This document shows positions 42,644-52,463 of a stretch of DNA of 64,000 bases, piece after piece. The number at the start of each line of letters is the position of its first letter. The first letter of the stretch is position 1. Origin of the DNA: Anaerolineae bacterium (GTDB lineage: Bacteria; Chloroflexota; Anaerolineae; B4-G1; SLSP01); contig JAPKMR010000015.1 of NCBI GenBank assembly GCA_026645815.1, forward strand, positions 1-64,000, written 5' to 3'. The notes under the pieces were generated by a model that worked only from the letters and a program-made list of their open reading frames with translations, was not told the DNA's origin and did no database searches. A program made the translations under genes and the position numbers.

Positions 42644-43930
42644 CTAGACCCAACCGCGCAAGCGCATCGCCCATTCTACCCGCTTGATAGCGACCCGATA
42701 CGCCGCATCGCGCATGTAGAGATCGTGCTTGAGGGCCTTATCCAGGACACCGTTGAAGGCCACTGCCATCTTCTGATCCAGTTTGGCGAGGACTTCCTCC
42801 TGGGGCCAGTAGTAGTTCATGTCGTTCTGTACCTGCTCGAAGTACGAACAGGTTACGCCGCCGGCATTGGCGAGGAAATCAGGAATTACGAAGATACCAC
42901 GCTCTTTGAGCACAGCATCCGCCTCAGGAGTGGTGGGACCGTTGGCGCCCTCGGCAACAATCTTGACCTTGGGGTGAACGGTCTTCACCGACTCGCCCGT
43001 GATGACACCCTCAATGGCTGCAGGAATCAGCACGTCCACGGGTTTAGCAAGCCATGCGCTGCCATCTTCAATCTGATACCCGGCCTCGCGCGCCTGTGCC
43101 TTGTTGATGGTGCCGTATTCATCCGTAATCTTCTGCAAGAAATATGGGTCAATACCATCCTCACGGCTGAAAGTATAGGACGTCTTGTCCTCGCGATCCC
43201 AGCAGGAGACAGCGCCAATCTTGCCGCCCAACATCTCGATGTAGGTGATGGCAGCGTATTGCGCCACATTGCCAAAGCCGTGAATGGCAGCAACGGTGTT
43301 CTTCGGGTCCATGCCAAAGTGTTTCATGGCTTCGCGAATCGTGACCACGACGCCGAAGCCCGTCGCTGCCGTGCGACCCAGAGAACCACCCGCATGGACA
43401 GGTTTACCGGTGATGACGCCGGGAGTATACTGCCCCACCAGCTTGGAATACTCATCCATCATCCAGACCATCATTTGCGGCGTCGTGCCAACATCGGGTG
43501 CGGGAACATCCGTGCGCGGGCCTAACATCTTCCATGCCGCATCCATCCATTCGCGGCAGAGGCGTTCCTTCTCCGAGGGTGAGAGCGTCGAAGGATCCAC
43601 CACTACACCACCCTTGCCGCCTCCCAGCGGAATGTCGGCAACGGCAGTCTTCCAGGTCATCCACGTCGCCAGGGCGCGAACGGTATCCAGCGTCTCCCGG
43701 GGGTGAAAGCGAATGCCACCCTTCGCCGGGCCACGTGCATCGTTGTGCATCACGCGGTAGCCAAAGAAGACCTGGATCCGGCCATCATCCATCCGCACCG
43801 GAATCTGGAAGCGCATCTCGCGCATCGGCCAGCGCAACATATCGCGAACCGATTGCTCGAGATCCAGCTGCTCGGCGGCTCGGTCGAATTGTTGCTGAGC
43901 CATCTCAAAGGGATTCATATCTGTCGCCAT
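42644..43930 (-). CDS. gdhA: Glu/Leu/Phe/Val dehydrogenase (glutamate dehydrogenase)
   Basis: A 428-residue protein. Substrate-binding motif GPAKGGIRFHP and the catalytic lysine region PLGGGKGGVVVDP are present, with a C-terminal Rossmann domain (IHGFGNVAQYAAITYIEMLGGKIGAVSC; EGANGPTTPEAD). Size and motifs fit hexameric NAD(P)-dependent glutamate dehydrogenase, linking 2-oxoglutarate and ammonia to glutamate. AAAGGAG lies before the ATG. Monocistronic, ending at the bidirectional terminator. Confidence 0.93.
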   Translation of the reverse strand: MATDMNPFEMAQQQFDRAAEQLDLEQSVRDMLRWPMREMRFQIPVRMDDGRIQVFFGYRVMHNDARGPAKGGIRFHPRETLDTVRALATWMTWKTAVADIPLGGGKGGVVVDPSTLSPSEKERLCREWMDAAWKMLGPRTDVPAPDVGTTPQMMVWMMDEYSKLVGQYTPGVITGKPVHAGGSLGRTAATGFGVVVTIREAMKHFGMDPKNTVAAIHGFGNVAQYAAITYIEMLGGKIGAVSCWDREDKTSYTFSREDGIDPYFLQKITDEYGTINKAQAREAGYQIEDGSAWLAKPVDVLIPAAIEGVITGESVKTVHPKVKIVAEGANGPTTPEADAVLKERGIFVIPDFLANAGGVTCSYFEQVQNDMNYYWPQEEVLAKLDQKMAVAFNGVLDKALKHDLYMRDAAYRVAIKRVEWAMRLRGWV

Positions 43931-43969
43931 CTTACAAACTCTCCTTTACCAAAATGATATAAACAACTT

Positions 43970-45427
43970 CTACGAAGTGGAACGGAATCGCTCCAGGTGC
44001 GTCAACAAAGCTTCCCGCGCTTGTTGCGGGTTAGCGCGACCTTGTGAGGTCGCCATTATCTGCCCTACCAGCCAGCCAAGTACAGCCGATTTACCAGATA
44101 GATATTGCGCCACCTGTGTGGGATTCGCTGCGATAACGCGCTCGACCCACACCTGCAACGTCGCCGCATCCGAAAGTTGCACTACACCTAATCGCTCACT
44201 TGCCGCTTCTGGGGCTTCGCCGGTCTGGAAAATCTCCGCCAGAACTGCTTTGGCCGCCGTGCTGCTCAGCGCGCCCGCTTGCCGCAGTTGTTGCAGGCGC
44301 ACAAGTTGCACTGGAGTCACCCGGCACTGCGCTATCGAGAGCTCGTGTTCCCTAAACAGCCGAAAGTACTCCCCCGTGATCCAGTTGGCGATATCCTGCG
44401 CTGTCACCGTATCGCCCGCCGCAGCCATCACACTTTCGAAATATGCCGCAATTGCCGGGTCAACGGAAAGCAACTGCGCTTCGGCATCCCGCAATCCATA
44501 AGTCGTGATGAACCGCTGGGCACAGACCGCAGGCAGCTCAGGGAGCATCGCGCGCAAAGCCTCGACCCATGCCGCAGAAATCTGCAAGGGCGGGATATCG
44601 GGTTCGGGAAAGTAGCGATAGTCGTGTGCCTGCTCTTTGCTGCGCATGGCAAACGTTACGCTACGCACGTCATCCCAACCGAGGGTCTGTTGTGCGATGG
44701 AGCCTCCCGCCTCCAGTACCGTTATTTGCCGCTGCACTTCTGCCTCTACAGCATGGACCAGCGCGCGGAATGAGTTAAGGTTCTTGATCTCGGTGCGGGT
44801 CCCCAACACGGTTTCACCCACAGGTCGCACACTGACATTGGCCTCGAAACGCAAGGCGCCCTTTTCCATATCGCCGGAGTTCACGCCAAGCGCCACCAGA
44901 TTCGCCCGCAGCGCCGTAGCATAAGCACGCACTTCCTCCACCGTTCGCAAATCCGGCGCGCTAACGATTTCCAGAAGTGGCACACCCGCACGGTTGTAAT
45001 CTACCCACGCGCCGTCCTGTTGGTGGATGAGTTTGCCCGTGTCTTCCTCCAGGTGCACGCGCGCAATACGGATATGGCTGACGCCAGCGCCAGTTTGCAC
45101 TTCCAGATACCCATCCGTGGCTAACGGCAGATCGTACTGCGAAATCTGGTAGCCCTTGGGAAGGTCTGGATAAAAGTAAGACTTACGCGCAAAGACACTC
45201 TCCGGCGCCACCGTACAATGCAGCGCTAAAGCCGCCTGGATTCCGAGCTCAACGACCCGGCGATTGACCACCGGCAGCGCCCCCGGCAACGCCAGACATA
45301 CCGGGCACACATAAGTATTGGGCAGCAAAGCGCCCGTGTCTTCCATAACCGGACAGGCACAGTACATCTTGCTCCGGCTTTGCACCTGAGCATGGACTTC
45401 CAGTCCGATAACGGCTTCGTAAGACAT
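43970..45427 (-). CDS. gatB: Asp/Glu-tRNA amidotransferase subunit B
   Basis: A 485-residue GatB: IGLEVHAQVQSRSKMYC, zinc cysteines (CACP...CPVC), FARKSYFYPDLPKGYQISQYDLP, RVHLEEDTGKL, VDYNRAGVPLLEIV and a C-terminal tRNA-binding YqeY-like tail. GatB activates the misacylated Glu-tRNA(Gln) or Asp-tRNA(Asn) by phosphorylation; GatA supplies ammonia. ATG 45427 is used; a GTG at 45436 is possible. It is separated from gatCA by two unrelated genes on the same strand. Confidence 0.96.
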   Translation of the reverse strand: MSYEAVIGLEVHAQVQSRSKMYCACPVMEDTGALLPNTYVCPVCLALPGALPVVNRRVVELGIQAALALHCTVAPESVFARKSYFYPDLPKGYQISQYDLPLATDGYLEVQTGAGVSHIRIARVHLEEDTGKLIHQQDGAWVDYNRAGVPLLEIVSAPDLRTVEEVRAYATALRANLVALGVNSGDMEKGALRFEANVSVRPVGETVLGTRTEIKNLNSFRALVHAVEAEVQRQITVLEAGGSIAQQTLGWDDVRSVTFAMRSKEQAHDYRYFPEPDIPPLQISAAWVEALRAMLPELPAVCAQRFITTYGLRDAEAQLLSVDPAIAAYFESVMAAAGDTVTAQDIANWITGEYFRLFREHELSIAQCRVTPVQLVRLQQLRQAGALSSTAAKAVLAEIFQTGEAPEAASERLGVVQLSDAATLQVWVERVIAANPTQVAQYLSGKSAVLGWLVGQIMATSQGRANPQQAREALLTHLERFRSTS

Positions 45428-45501
45428 AGCGCCCACATCACGGGTCAGGCATTAAGCCCTAAGGCTCCGTTGCCCAACGTCCGGCTTTTAGCCCACAGTC
45501 C

Positions 45502-46668
45502 CTATCCGTGCCGCTGCGCAAAACGCGCGATACGCTCCAGGGCAATCTCAATCTTCTCATAAGCGGTAGCATAGGACATACGCACATAGCCCACTCCCGA
45601 GGCGCCAAAAGCGCTCCCCGGCACCACGGCAACATGCTCTTCCTCAAGCAATTTCTCGGCGAAAGTGGTGTCATCCATATCCGTCTTCGAAATGCAGGGG
45701 AAGGCATAGAATGCTCCCTGTGGCTCCACGCAATTCAACCCCAACGAGTTCAAGCCGCTAACGATGAGTCGCCGCCGCCGGTCGTATTCTGCGTGCATTT
45801 CCTGCACAAATGGCTCACCCACTTCCAGCGCCTTGAGGGCTGCCCACTGCGAAGCAGTGGGTGCGGACATGATGAGATATTGGTGCACCTTGCGCATGGA
45901 TTCAATCAATTCGCCAGGTCCGACGATATAGCCCACGCGCCAACCTGTCATCGCATATGCCTTGGAGAAACCCTGCAATACTACCGTGCGCTTATACATA
46001 CCGGGGAGGCTGGCAAAGCAGGTGTGTTCCGTCCCATAAACCAAACGGTCATAGATTTCATCGGAAATGACAACCAGGTTATGTTTCTTAGCGAGAGCAG
46101 CAATCTCGTTCAGACGGTCGCGGCTGAGGACCGTGCCCGTAGGATTGTTCGGCGAAGCGACAAAGAGGCACTTAGTCTTGGGCGTGATACGCTCGGCGAT
46201 ATCTGCTGCGGTGACCTGGAAACCGGATGCAGCGCTGGTAGGCACCATCACCGGCACAGCCCCCACCAACATCGCGGTAGGCGCATAGGAGACAAAGCAG
46301 GGTTCAGGGATGATAATTTCGTCTCCGACATCCAGAAGTGCTGCCATTGCCAGATAGAGCGCTTCCGAAACGCCCACGGTGACCAGAATCTCGCTCGCCG
46401 GGTTGTAGGTCTGCCCGTAGAGCTTATCCATCTGGTTGGCAATCGCGCGACGCAACTCGATCAGCCCGGAATTTGAAGTGTAATGGGTGGCGCCGCGTTC
46501 GAGAGCCTCAATCCCCGCCTGAATAATCGGCGCCGGGGTGTCGAAATCCGGTTCGCCGATGCCCAGGCTGATGACATCCTCCATCGTGGCGGCGATATCA
46601 AAGAAGCGCCGAATTCCCGAAGGAGGAATGTTCTGCACCAGTCGAGACGTGAAATGTTGATAGTCCAT
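45502..46668 (-). CDS. Class I/II pyridoxal-phosphate aminotransferase
   Basis: A 388-residue fold-type I aminotransferase. The PLP lysine lies in GFSKAYAMTGWRVGY; SPNNPTGTVLSRD binds substrate and PLP, SDEIYDRLVYG holds the Asp/Tyr, and YVRMSYATAYEKIEIALERI has the C-terminal Arg. It resembles the Asp/aromatic aminotransferase (AspC/PatA-type) group. Substrate is likely aspartate or aromatic amino acids; not certain. It lies between gatB and the nucleotidyltransferase gene. Confidence 0.88.
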   Translation of the reverse strand: MDYQHFTSRLVQNIPPSGIRRFFDIAATMEDVISLGIGEPDFDTPAPIIQAGIEALERGATHYTSNSGLIELRRAIANQMDKLYGQTYNPASEILVTVGVSEALYLAMAALLDVGDEIIIPEPCFVSYAPTAMLVGAVPVMVPTSAASGFQVTAADIAERITPKTKCLFVASPNNPTGTVLSRDRLNEIAALAKKHNLVVISDEIYDRLVYGTEHTCFASLPGMYKRTVVLQGFSKAYAMTGWRVGYIVGPGELIESMRKVHQYLIMSAPTASQWAALKALEVGEPFVQEMHAEYDRRRRLIVSGLNSLGLNCVEPQGAFYAFPCISKTDMDDTTFAEKLLEEEHVAVVPGSAFGASGVGYVRMSYATAYEKIEIALERIARFAQRHG

Positions 46669-46757
46669 CCTCTTAATCTCCTCAAAATAGTGATGGTTGA
46701 GCGGTGAGCAGGCTTCACCTGGCGTACTCCTCAGCGCTCGTTACAAATGACACACGC

Positions 46758-47741
46758 CTATTCCTCAGTAGAGGAATCTCCCAAATTCAATTTGCGGAAA
46801 TAACCCGTCGTCTTGGTCCAACGTCCCACAAGAGATTCCTCCAAAAGCACCCCCTCCAACTCGGCGCCCGCATCTACCACCGTATCCCGCAAGATGCTAT
46901 GGCGCACTTGCGCCCCCTCGTGGATGGAGACATAGGGACCGATGACGGAACTTTCAACCACCGCTTTCGGATGCACGTACACCGGTGGGATGAAAGAAAC
47001 ACCCGGGCGCAGTGCTTCGAAACTGTTATCATAACCATGCTCGAGCAGATAACGGTGGGTCAGGAAGGTCGTTTCGGGTTTGCCGGTATCTTGCCACACC
47101 CCCACCTCGCGCGTACGAAAATTCGCACCCTGCTGAATCATCAAGGTTACAGCATCCGCCAGGTAATACTCGCCCTTGGTCTGGATACGGCGTTCCATCA
47201 GCTCCGCGCAAGCACGCGCCAACCAGGCGCCATTCGCAAAGTAATACAAGCCGATGAGAACGTTGTTGTTGTCCAGCGATTCCGGCTTTTCGATAAGCCG
47301 TGTGGCACGCCCGGACGCATCGGTCTCTACCACCCCAAAGCGACGGGGGTCGGGTTCCTGTTTGGTGAAGATAATCCCATCCAAGCCCGGTTGGTCAAGA
47401 TGCCCGAAATCTACGTCATCGAAAAGGGTATCCACAAAAAGCATGAAGAGCGGTCCCTTGAGATGCTCGCGCGCCAACCACAGCGCGTGCGCCTGACCCA
47501 AGAGCTCGTGCTGCTCCACGAAATGCGCGGGAAGGGCGTAGTTCTCACGGATGTAGTCCTCCACCTGACCACCCAACCACCCGGTGATGAAGACATACTC
47601 CTCAATAGGGACATCGCGAAAGCGGTCGAGAATATGCCCCAGAACGGGCTTGCCGGCGAGCGGAAGCAGGGGCTTGGGCCGCGTCCAGGTGTGCGGGCGC
47701 ATTCGGGTTCCGAATCCAGCCATAGGTATAACAAGTTTCAT
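46758..47741 (-). CDS. Sugar-1-phosphate nucleotidyltransferase
   Basis: A 327-residue protein with the nucleotidyltransferase signature GFGTRMRPHTWTRPKPLLPLAGKPVL (read in parts), a metal-binding DTLFDD and a C-terminal left-handed beta-helix-like tail with hexapeptide character (about 245-320, VIGPYVSIHEGAQVRHS). Related enzymes make dTDP-glucose, UDP-glucose or GDP-mannose; the glycosyltransferases and LCP enzymes in this window would be plausible users. ATG at 47741. Confidence 0.88.
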   Translation of the reverse strand: MKLVIPMAGFGTRMRPHTWTRPKPLLPLAGKPVLGHILDRFRDVPIEEYVFITGWLGGQVEDYIRENYALPAHFVEQHELLGQAHALWLAREHLKGPLFMLFVDTLFDDVDFGHLDQPGLDGIIFTKQEPDPRRFGVVETDASGRATRLIEKPESLDNNNVLIGLYYFANGAWLARACAELMERRIQTKGEYYLADAVTLMIQQGANFRTREVGVWQDTGKPETTFLTHRYLLEHGYDNSFEALRPGVSFIPPVYVHPKAVVESSVIGPYVSIHEGAQVRHSILRDTVVDAGAELEGVLLEESLVGRWTKTTGYFRKLNLGDSSTEE

Positions 47742-47873
47742 CGCTTAAGCTCCTTAAAGAATCATCAAATGCACTAAGAACCGATCCGAATATTATGCGA
47801 CACAACGCTCCGCTGAACCTTGCGGTTAAGCCCGCCTTCTGGAGAGTGTTTTTCAGAAATTCTCGGACAGCTT

Positions 47874-49337
47874 CTAAGTTAGATATGGGCGCCGGGTGTG
47901 CCAGGCTGTCGCCTGTTCATAGGCGTAGGCTACTTGCAACAAACGCGCTTCCTCCAGCGCAGGCGCTGTCAACTGCAAGCCGATGGGCAAGCCCTGTTCA
48001 TCAAAGCCGCACGGCAGGCTAAGCGCCGGAAGCCCTGCCAACGCCTGGGGCAGGGTGAAGACATCCGCCAGATACATCTGCAGCGGGTCAGCCACACGCT
48101 CCCCCAAACGAAATGCCGTCACCGGCGAGGTCGGACCCGCGATGATATCCACCTGTGCAAATGCCGCCTCGAAATCCTGCCGGATGAGTGTGCGTGCCTG
48201 CTGCGCTTTGATGTAGAAGTCCTCGTAATAGCCCGCGCGCAACGCATACGTACCCAGCATGAGACGGCGCTTGACCTCCGCCCCAAAGCCCTCACCACGC
48301 GTACGGCTATACAATGCCTCGAGCGTGCCCGCCTCGGCGCGACGCCCATAACGCAACCCATCAAAACGCGCCAGGTTGGCGCTGGCTTCCGCCGGCGCAA
48401 TCAAATAGTAGGCTGCAAGGGCAATCTCGCTATGCGGCAACTGCACCTCAAGAATCTCAGCGCCCAGATCCGCCAGGGCGGCAACTGCCGCGAGCACCGC
48501 CTGTTTGACCGCCGGTTGCACCCCGGCGTCCTCATGGTCAGCGAGAACCCCTATCCGAAACCCGCGCAGGTCATTCCCGCGCAGGGCAGTTGCCATATCG
48601 AGCGGCGCCTGCGGCAGAGAGGTGCCATCCTGGACATCATGCCCCGTGATGACGCTCAACAGCAGCGCCGCATCGCTCACATCGTGAGTGATGGGTCCAA
48701 CCTGATCCAATGACGAAGCAAAAGCCGCCAATCCGTAGCGCGAACACCGTCCATAGGTCGGGCGCAACCCCACGAGACCGCAATAGGCCGCCGGTTGCCG
48801 CACAGAGCCTCCCGTATCCGAGCCAAGCGCCGCAAGCGCCTCACCTGCAGCCACTGCTGCCGCGCTGCCTCCGCTAGAACCGCCCGGCACGCGCTCCAGG
48901 CACCAGGGATTATGCGTGGGAAAGAACGCAGAGTTTTCGGTGCTGGAGCCCATGGCAAACTCATCGAGATTCGTCTTCCCCAGCAACACCGCCCCCGCGG
49001 ATTTGAGCCGCTGCACCACCGTGGCATCAAAGGGCGGAACATAGCCCTCCAGAATGCGCGAACCACAGGAGGTGGGTATGTCGCGCGTGGAGAGATTGTC
49101 CTTTAACGCCAGCGGAATCCCCAGCAAGGGCAAAGACTCGCCCAAAGCACGCAATACATCCGCCTGCGCCGCCTGCTCAAGCGCCGTTTCGGGCGTCAGG
49201 GTGAGATAGGCGCGTACAGCATTATCCGTTGTTAAAATGCGTTCGAGAACGGCTTCAGTAAGCGCGACGGAGCTGAGCACCCCCTCATCCAACAGCATTG
49301 CCGCTTCGTGGATGGTCAAATCGGCAGGCGACGTCAC
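47874..49337 (-). CDS. gatA: Asp/Glu-tRNA amidotransferase subunit A
   Basis: A 487-residue amidase-signature enzyme with the Ser-cisSer-Lys triad: Lys in PLALKDNLS, GSDTGGSVRQP and GGSSGGSAAAVAAGEA. It releases ammonia from glutamine for transamidation. The GTG start at 49337 overlaps the gatC stop (GTGA) with AAAGGAG as Shine-Dalgarno, so GatC and GatA are translationally coupled. Confidence 0.96.
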   Translation of the reverse strand: MTSPADLTIHEAAMLLDEGVLSSVALTEAVLERILTTDNAVRAYLTLTPETALEQAAQADVLRALGESLPLLGIPLALKDNLSTRDIPTSCGSRILEGYVPPFDATVVQRLKSAGAVLLGKTNLDEFAMGSSTENSAFFPTHNPWCLERVPGGSSGGSAAAVAAGEALAALGSDTGGSVRQPAAYCGLVGLRPTYGRCSRYGLAAFASSLDQVGPITHDVSDAALLLSVITGHDVQDGTSLPQAPLDMATALRGNDLRGFRIGVLADHEDAGVQPAVKQAVLAAVAALADLGAEILEVQLPHSEIALAAYYLIAPAEASANLARFDGLRYGRRAEAGTLEALYSRTRGEGFGAEVKRRLMLGTYALRAGYYEDFYIKAQQARTLIRQDFEAAFAQVDIIAGPTSPVTAFRLGERVADPLQMYLADVFTLPQALAGLPALSLPCGFDEQGLPIGLQLTAPALEEARLLQVAYAYEQATAWHTRRPYLT

Positions 49338-49633
49338 AATTGCTCCTTTAGCATGATAGGCGGCACGAGAAAATACCCCGCCTGCGTCTGGGGCGCATTG
49401 CAGAGCGCCTCAGCCTGTGGCAAGGTTTGGCCAGGGATATCCTCGCGCAGCACCGTATGCAAGGGCAGCACCGTCGTCGTAGGAGGGATAGCTCCGGTCT
49501 CAAGCCGCTGTAGTGAAGCCGCATAGTCCAGAATAGCAGTGAGCTGCTCCTGGAACAGGGCAATCTCAGCATCAGTGAGTGCCAGTCGCGCCAGTGCAGC
49601 GATTTGCACCACCTCTTCCCGTGTTATCCGCAT
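49334..49633 (-). CDS. gatC: Asp/Glu-tRNA amidotransferase subunit C
   Basis: A 99-residue GatC: ITREEVVQIAALARLALTDAEIALFQEQLTAIL (read in parts) and the loop region ending AGYFLVPPIML. It wraps GatA and GatB together. ATG 49633 has GAGGC upstream; an open frame seven codons longer has no Shine-Dalgarno. The 290 bp between it and the divergent protease gene hold only the promoter at 49858 and no gene. Confidence 0.93.
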   Translation of the reverse strand: MRITREEVVQIAALARLALTDAEIALFQEQLTAILDYAASLQRLETGAIPPTTTVLPLHTVLREDIPGQTLPQAEALCNAPQTQAGYFLVPPIMLKEQL

Positions 49634-49857
49634 CCATATGCCTCGCGTAAACATGGCGCATGGACATAGGATGAGCCGGCATACCGCCCTATCTCATACT
49701 CTGTGCTGCGCCTGTGTGGGGATTGGTCACTTGCTCCCTATACACCTTATGCTACCCGCAGTTAGGATTAACACAAGTGAAGGGCTTCTATGTTTTGGGG
49801 TGACAAGCTTACACAGACCCTGACTTTTGTGACAAAAGGATGTTAGACCTGTTAGAC

Positions 49858-49885
49858 TTGCTTAGTCAGGGGGGTGGGTTATACT
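49858..49885 (+). promoter_or_regulatory. Promoter of the site-2 protease operon
   Basis: TTGCTT at 49858-49863, 16-nt spacer, TATACT at 49880-49885; the start codon is 39 nt after the -10 box. Confidence 0.65.
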
Positions 49886-49923
49886 CCAGAGAAGTCAAAA
49901 TAAGCAAGGGGGAGAATTTTGAA

Positions 49924-50562
49924 ATGCCACCATTCGAAGATCTGTTAGCCCGGCTGATCGTAGTGCTTCTGGGCATTCCCATCCATGAATGGGCGCACGG
50001 ATATGCCGCCTACCTGATGGGCGACACCACGCCGGAACGTGAGGGACGGCTCAGTCTGAACCCACTGACGCACCTCGACCCCATAGGCACGATCATGATT
50101 CTACTCACCGGTTTCGGGTGGGGGCGCGCAGCGCGCGTCAATCCTTACCAGATGCGCAAGGTTCCCAACCCGCGCACCGCGATGGCACTTTCGGCACTTG
50201 CCGGACCGGCATCTAATGTCGTGCAAATGATTTTCTTCCTCATCCTACGTTATGCCATTATCGCACTGTGGGGTTCAAACACCCCCACAATGGTCATTGT
50301 CATTATCAATCTGATCATATGGACCAACATGGGCCTGGCCCTCTTCAACATGTTGCCCATTCCACCGCTAGATGGCTCGCGCGTGCTCGCTGGCGTTGCA
50401 TCGCATCGGGTTGCCGATTTCATTGAACGGCTGGAGCCTATGGCACCCTACATTCTAATTGCGGTCCTTTTCATCTTGCCCAGATTCGGGATTGACCTGA
50501 TTAGTATGCTGATATCACCAATAATGAGGTTCTTCGCCTCTTTGTTGGGTCTGTGGGGATGA
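49924..50562 (+). CDS. Site-2 protease family membrane metalloprotease
   Basis: A 212-residue integral membrane protein with HEWAH (H21, E22, H25), the zinc-binding HExxH, and NMLPIPPLDGS, the second signature with the third ligand Asp. About five or six helices. This is the minimal M50B/S2P form without PDZ domain; such proteases cut membrane-bound regulators. ATG 49924 follows GGGGGAG; the frame open upstream contains the promoter. It overlaps the HD gene by 4 bp. Confidence 0.9.
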   Translation: MPPFEDLLARLIVVLLGIPIHEWAHGYAAYLMGDTTPEREGRLSLNPLTHLDPIGTIMILLTGFGWGRAARVNPYQMRKVPNPRTAMALSALAGPASNVVQMIFFLILRYAIIALWGSNTPTMVIVIINLIIWTNMGLALFNMLPIPPLDGSRVLAGVASHRVADFIERLEPMAPYILIAVLFILPRFGIDLISMLISPIMRFFASLLGLWG

Positions 50563-51116
50563 GCGCCAAGCGAGTTTTATATCGAATCCAGCAATTCTGG
50601 CACACGCTACTGGCGCCGCTATGTCCGCCTAACCACACCTACGTTGCAGTGCGCCTCACGCCGGAACTGCTGGCGCTTTTCGAGCGCATGCCCCGCGCAG
50701 AGCAGCAACACGGCATCGCCCTCTGTAAGGCGCTGGAAGCACGCAGCATCACCGATGCGGATGCACAGGTTGCCGGACTATTGCACGATTGTGGCAAAAG
50801 CGTTGCACCGCCGCACCTGTGGGATCGGGTGCTGGTGGTCTTGGGAGAAGCCCTGCTGCCGCGGCAGGCAGCGCGCTGGGCTGCCCGCGCAGAAGTGGAG
50901 ACGCCCCCTCACGGGCTGAGCCGTGGCTTTGTAATTCGCAAGCGCCACGCGGAGTGGGGCGCGGCGTTAGCCGAGCAGGCAGGCGCCTCTCCACGCACGG
51001 TGGCGCTCATTCGCCTGCATCATCATCCGGTGGGTGAAGAGATACCTTTGGAGGACGCTTTGGGTACGGATTTCAGCTTATTGCTCCATACCCTACAAGA
51101 GCTGGATGACGCATGA
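50559..51116 (+). CDS. HD-domain protein
   Basis: A 185-residue protein with an HD metal-binding core: H51 (QQHGIAL), H76-D77 (GLLHDCGKS), then HAEWGAALAEQAG and LIRLHHHPV. It is similar to small HDIG/YqeK-like phosphohydrolases; substrate unknown. It starts inside the protease stop (ATGA overlap), so the two are cotranslated, which suggests a functional tie between an intramembrane protease and nucleotide turnover, not further supported here. Confidence 0.82.
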   Translation: MSAKRVLYRIQQFWHTLLAPLCPPNHTYVAVRLTPELLALFERMPRAEQQHGIALCKALEARSITDADAQVAGLLHDCGKSVAPPHLWDRVLVVLGEALLPRQAARWAARAEVETPPHGLSRGFVIRKRHAEWGAALAEQAGASPRTVALIRLHHHPVGEEIPLEDALGTDFSLLLHTLQELDDA

Positions 51117-51177
51117 AGCCACAATGCACGCGCGCTAAAGCACACTCACACGCCAACAGACGCGCCTTTTTTGTGCT

Positions 51178-52392
51178 ATGACCGATGAACGCAAACGCAT
51201 TCTCATGATCGCACCGACCTCGTTCTTTCTGGATTACGGTTGCCATGTCCGTATCCTGGAAGAGACGCAGGCACTGCTTGCGCAGGGCATGGCGGTGCGT
51301 ATCGCCACCTACTATATGGGGCGCGATTGGCCCGGTCTGGATATCGTCCGTTCTGCCCCCACGCCCTGGCGCGCCGACTATGAAGTTGGCTCTTCCCGAC
51401 ACAAAATCGCATTTGATGTGTTGCTCTCGCTGCGCGCGCTCTGGGAAGCCCCGCGCTGGCGCCCCCATCTGATTCACGGGCATCTTCATGAGGGCGCGCT
51501 CATTGGGAGCGTGCTGGCAAAACTATTGCGCGTGCCGCTCGTCTTCGATTTTCAGGGCAGCATGACCTCGGAAATGCTCGATCACCATTTCATCAGACAT
51601 GATACCCAGGCCTATTACTGGTGGCGCCGTCTGGAGGAGCGCATTGTAGGCTTGCCCGATGCCGTTGTCACGAGCACGGTGCACGGCGCGGAAGTGGTCG
51701 CGCGCGATTTTGGGCGCGAGCAGAACGTCATCCCCCTGCCAGATAGCGTCAATCTCGATTTCTTCACCCCAGGTTGCCTTACTACGGAAATGCGGTCAGA
51801 GCGGCGCGCGGCGTTGGGTATTCCAGCGGGGAGGCAAATCATTGTCTATTTGGGGCTGCTGGCAGATTACCAGGGGATTCCTCAAATGCTGCAAGCCGCG
51901 GCGCAACTACGGCGCCGCGGGTATGCTGTATCCTTCCTCATCATGGGTTTCCCGGCAGTAGAGCATTACCAGCAAATGGCACGCGAGCTGGGGCTGAGCC
52001 ATGAAGATGTCATCTTTACCGGCAAGACCCGCTACGAGGATGCGCCGGCTTATCTGGCATTAGGAGATATCGCCGTGGCGCCCAAGATTTCGACCACTGA
52101 GGGCAGCGGCAAGATTCTCAACTACATGGCCATGGCGCTGCCGACCGTGGTCTACGACACACCGGTGAGCCGTGAATATCTGGGCAAATTGGGAATCTAC
52201 GCCGAGCCTGTGGGAGATGCGACCGGATTGGCGCGCGCACTCGCCTTCATTCTTCGCAATCCGGGGGCGGGGCAAGAGCTTGGCGCCAAACTCCGTGAGC
52301 GCGCCGAACGCTATTTCTCGTGGCAGCGGACCGGACGGCAGTTACGCCGGCTTTATGAGGGCCTGTGGAACAAGGATCAGGCGCCCAGATAG
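51178..52392 (+). CDS. GT4-family glycosyltransferase
   Basis: A 404-residue GT-B fold protein. N-terminal acceptor domain with HGHLHEGALIGS; C-terminal donor domain with IIVYLGLLADYQGIPQML, VIFTGKTRYEDAPAYLALGDIAVAPK and EGSGKILNYMAMALPTVVYD, the E-x7-E-like region of GT4 enzymes. Likely transfers a sugar to an envelope glycan or lipid. No Shine-Dalgarno is visible before the ATG, which lies 61 bp after the HD gene. Confidence 0.88.
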   Translation: MTDERKRILMIAPTSFFLDYGCHVRILEETQALLAQGMAVRIATYYMGRDWPGLDIVRSAPTPWRADYEVGSSRHKIAFDVLLSLRALWEAPRWRPHLIHGHLHEGALIGSVLAKLLRVPLVFDFQGSMTSEMLDHHFIRHDTQAYYWWRRLEERIVGLPDAVVTSTVHGAEVVARDFGREQNVIPLPDSVNLDFFTPGCLTTEMRSERRAALGIPAGRQIIVYLGLLADYQGIPQMLQAAAQLRRRGYAVSFLIMGFPAVEHYQQMARELGLSHEDVIFTGKTRYEDAPAYLALGDIAVAPKISTTEGSGKILNYMAMALPTVVYDTPVSREYLGKLGIYAEPVGDATGLARALAFILRNPGAGQELGAKLRERAERYFSWQRTGRQLRRLYEGLWNKDQAPR

Positions 52393-52463
52393 CACCATGA
52401 AGAAAGATATCAGGCTATTGGTTTGGGCAATTTCGCTTCTTAACATTCACAAGGAGGTAGCGC

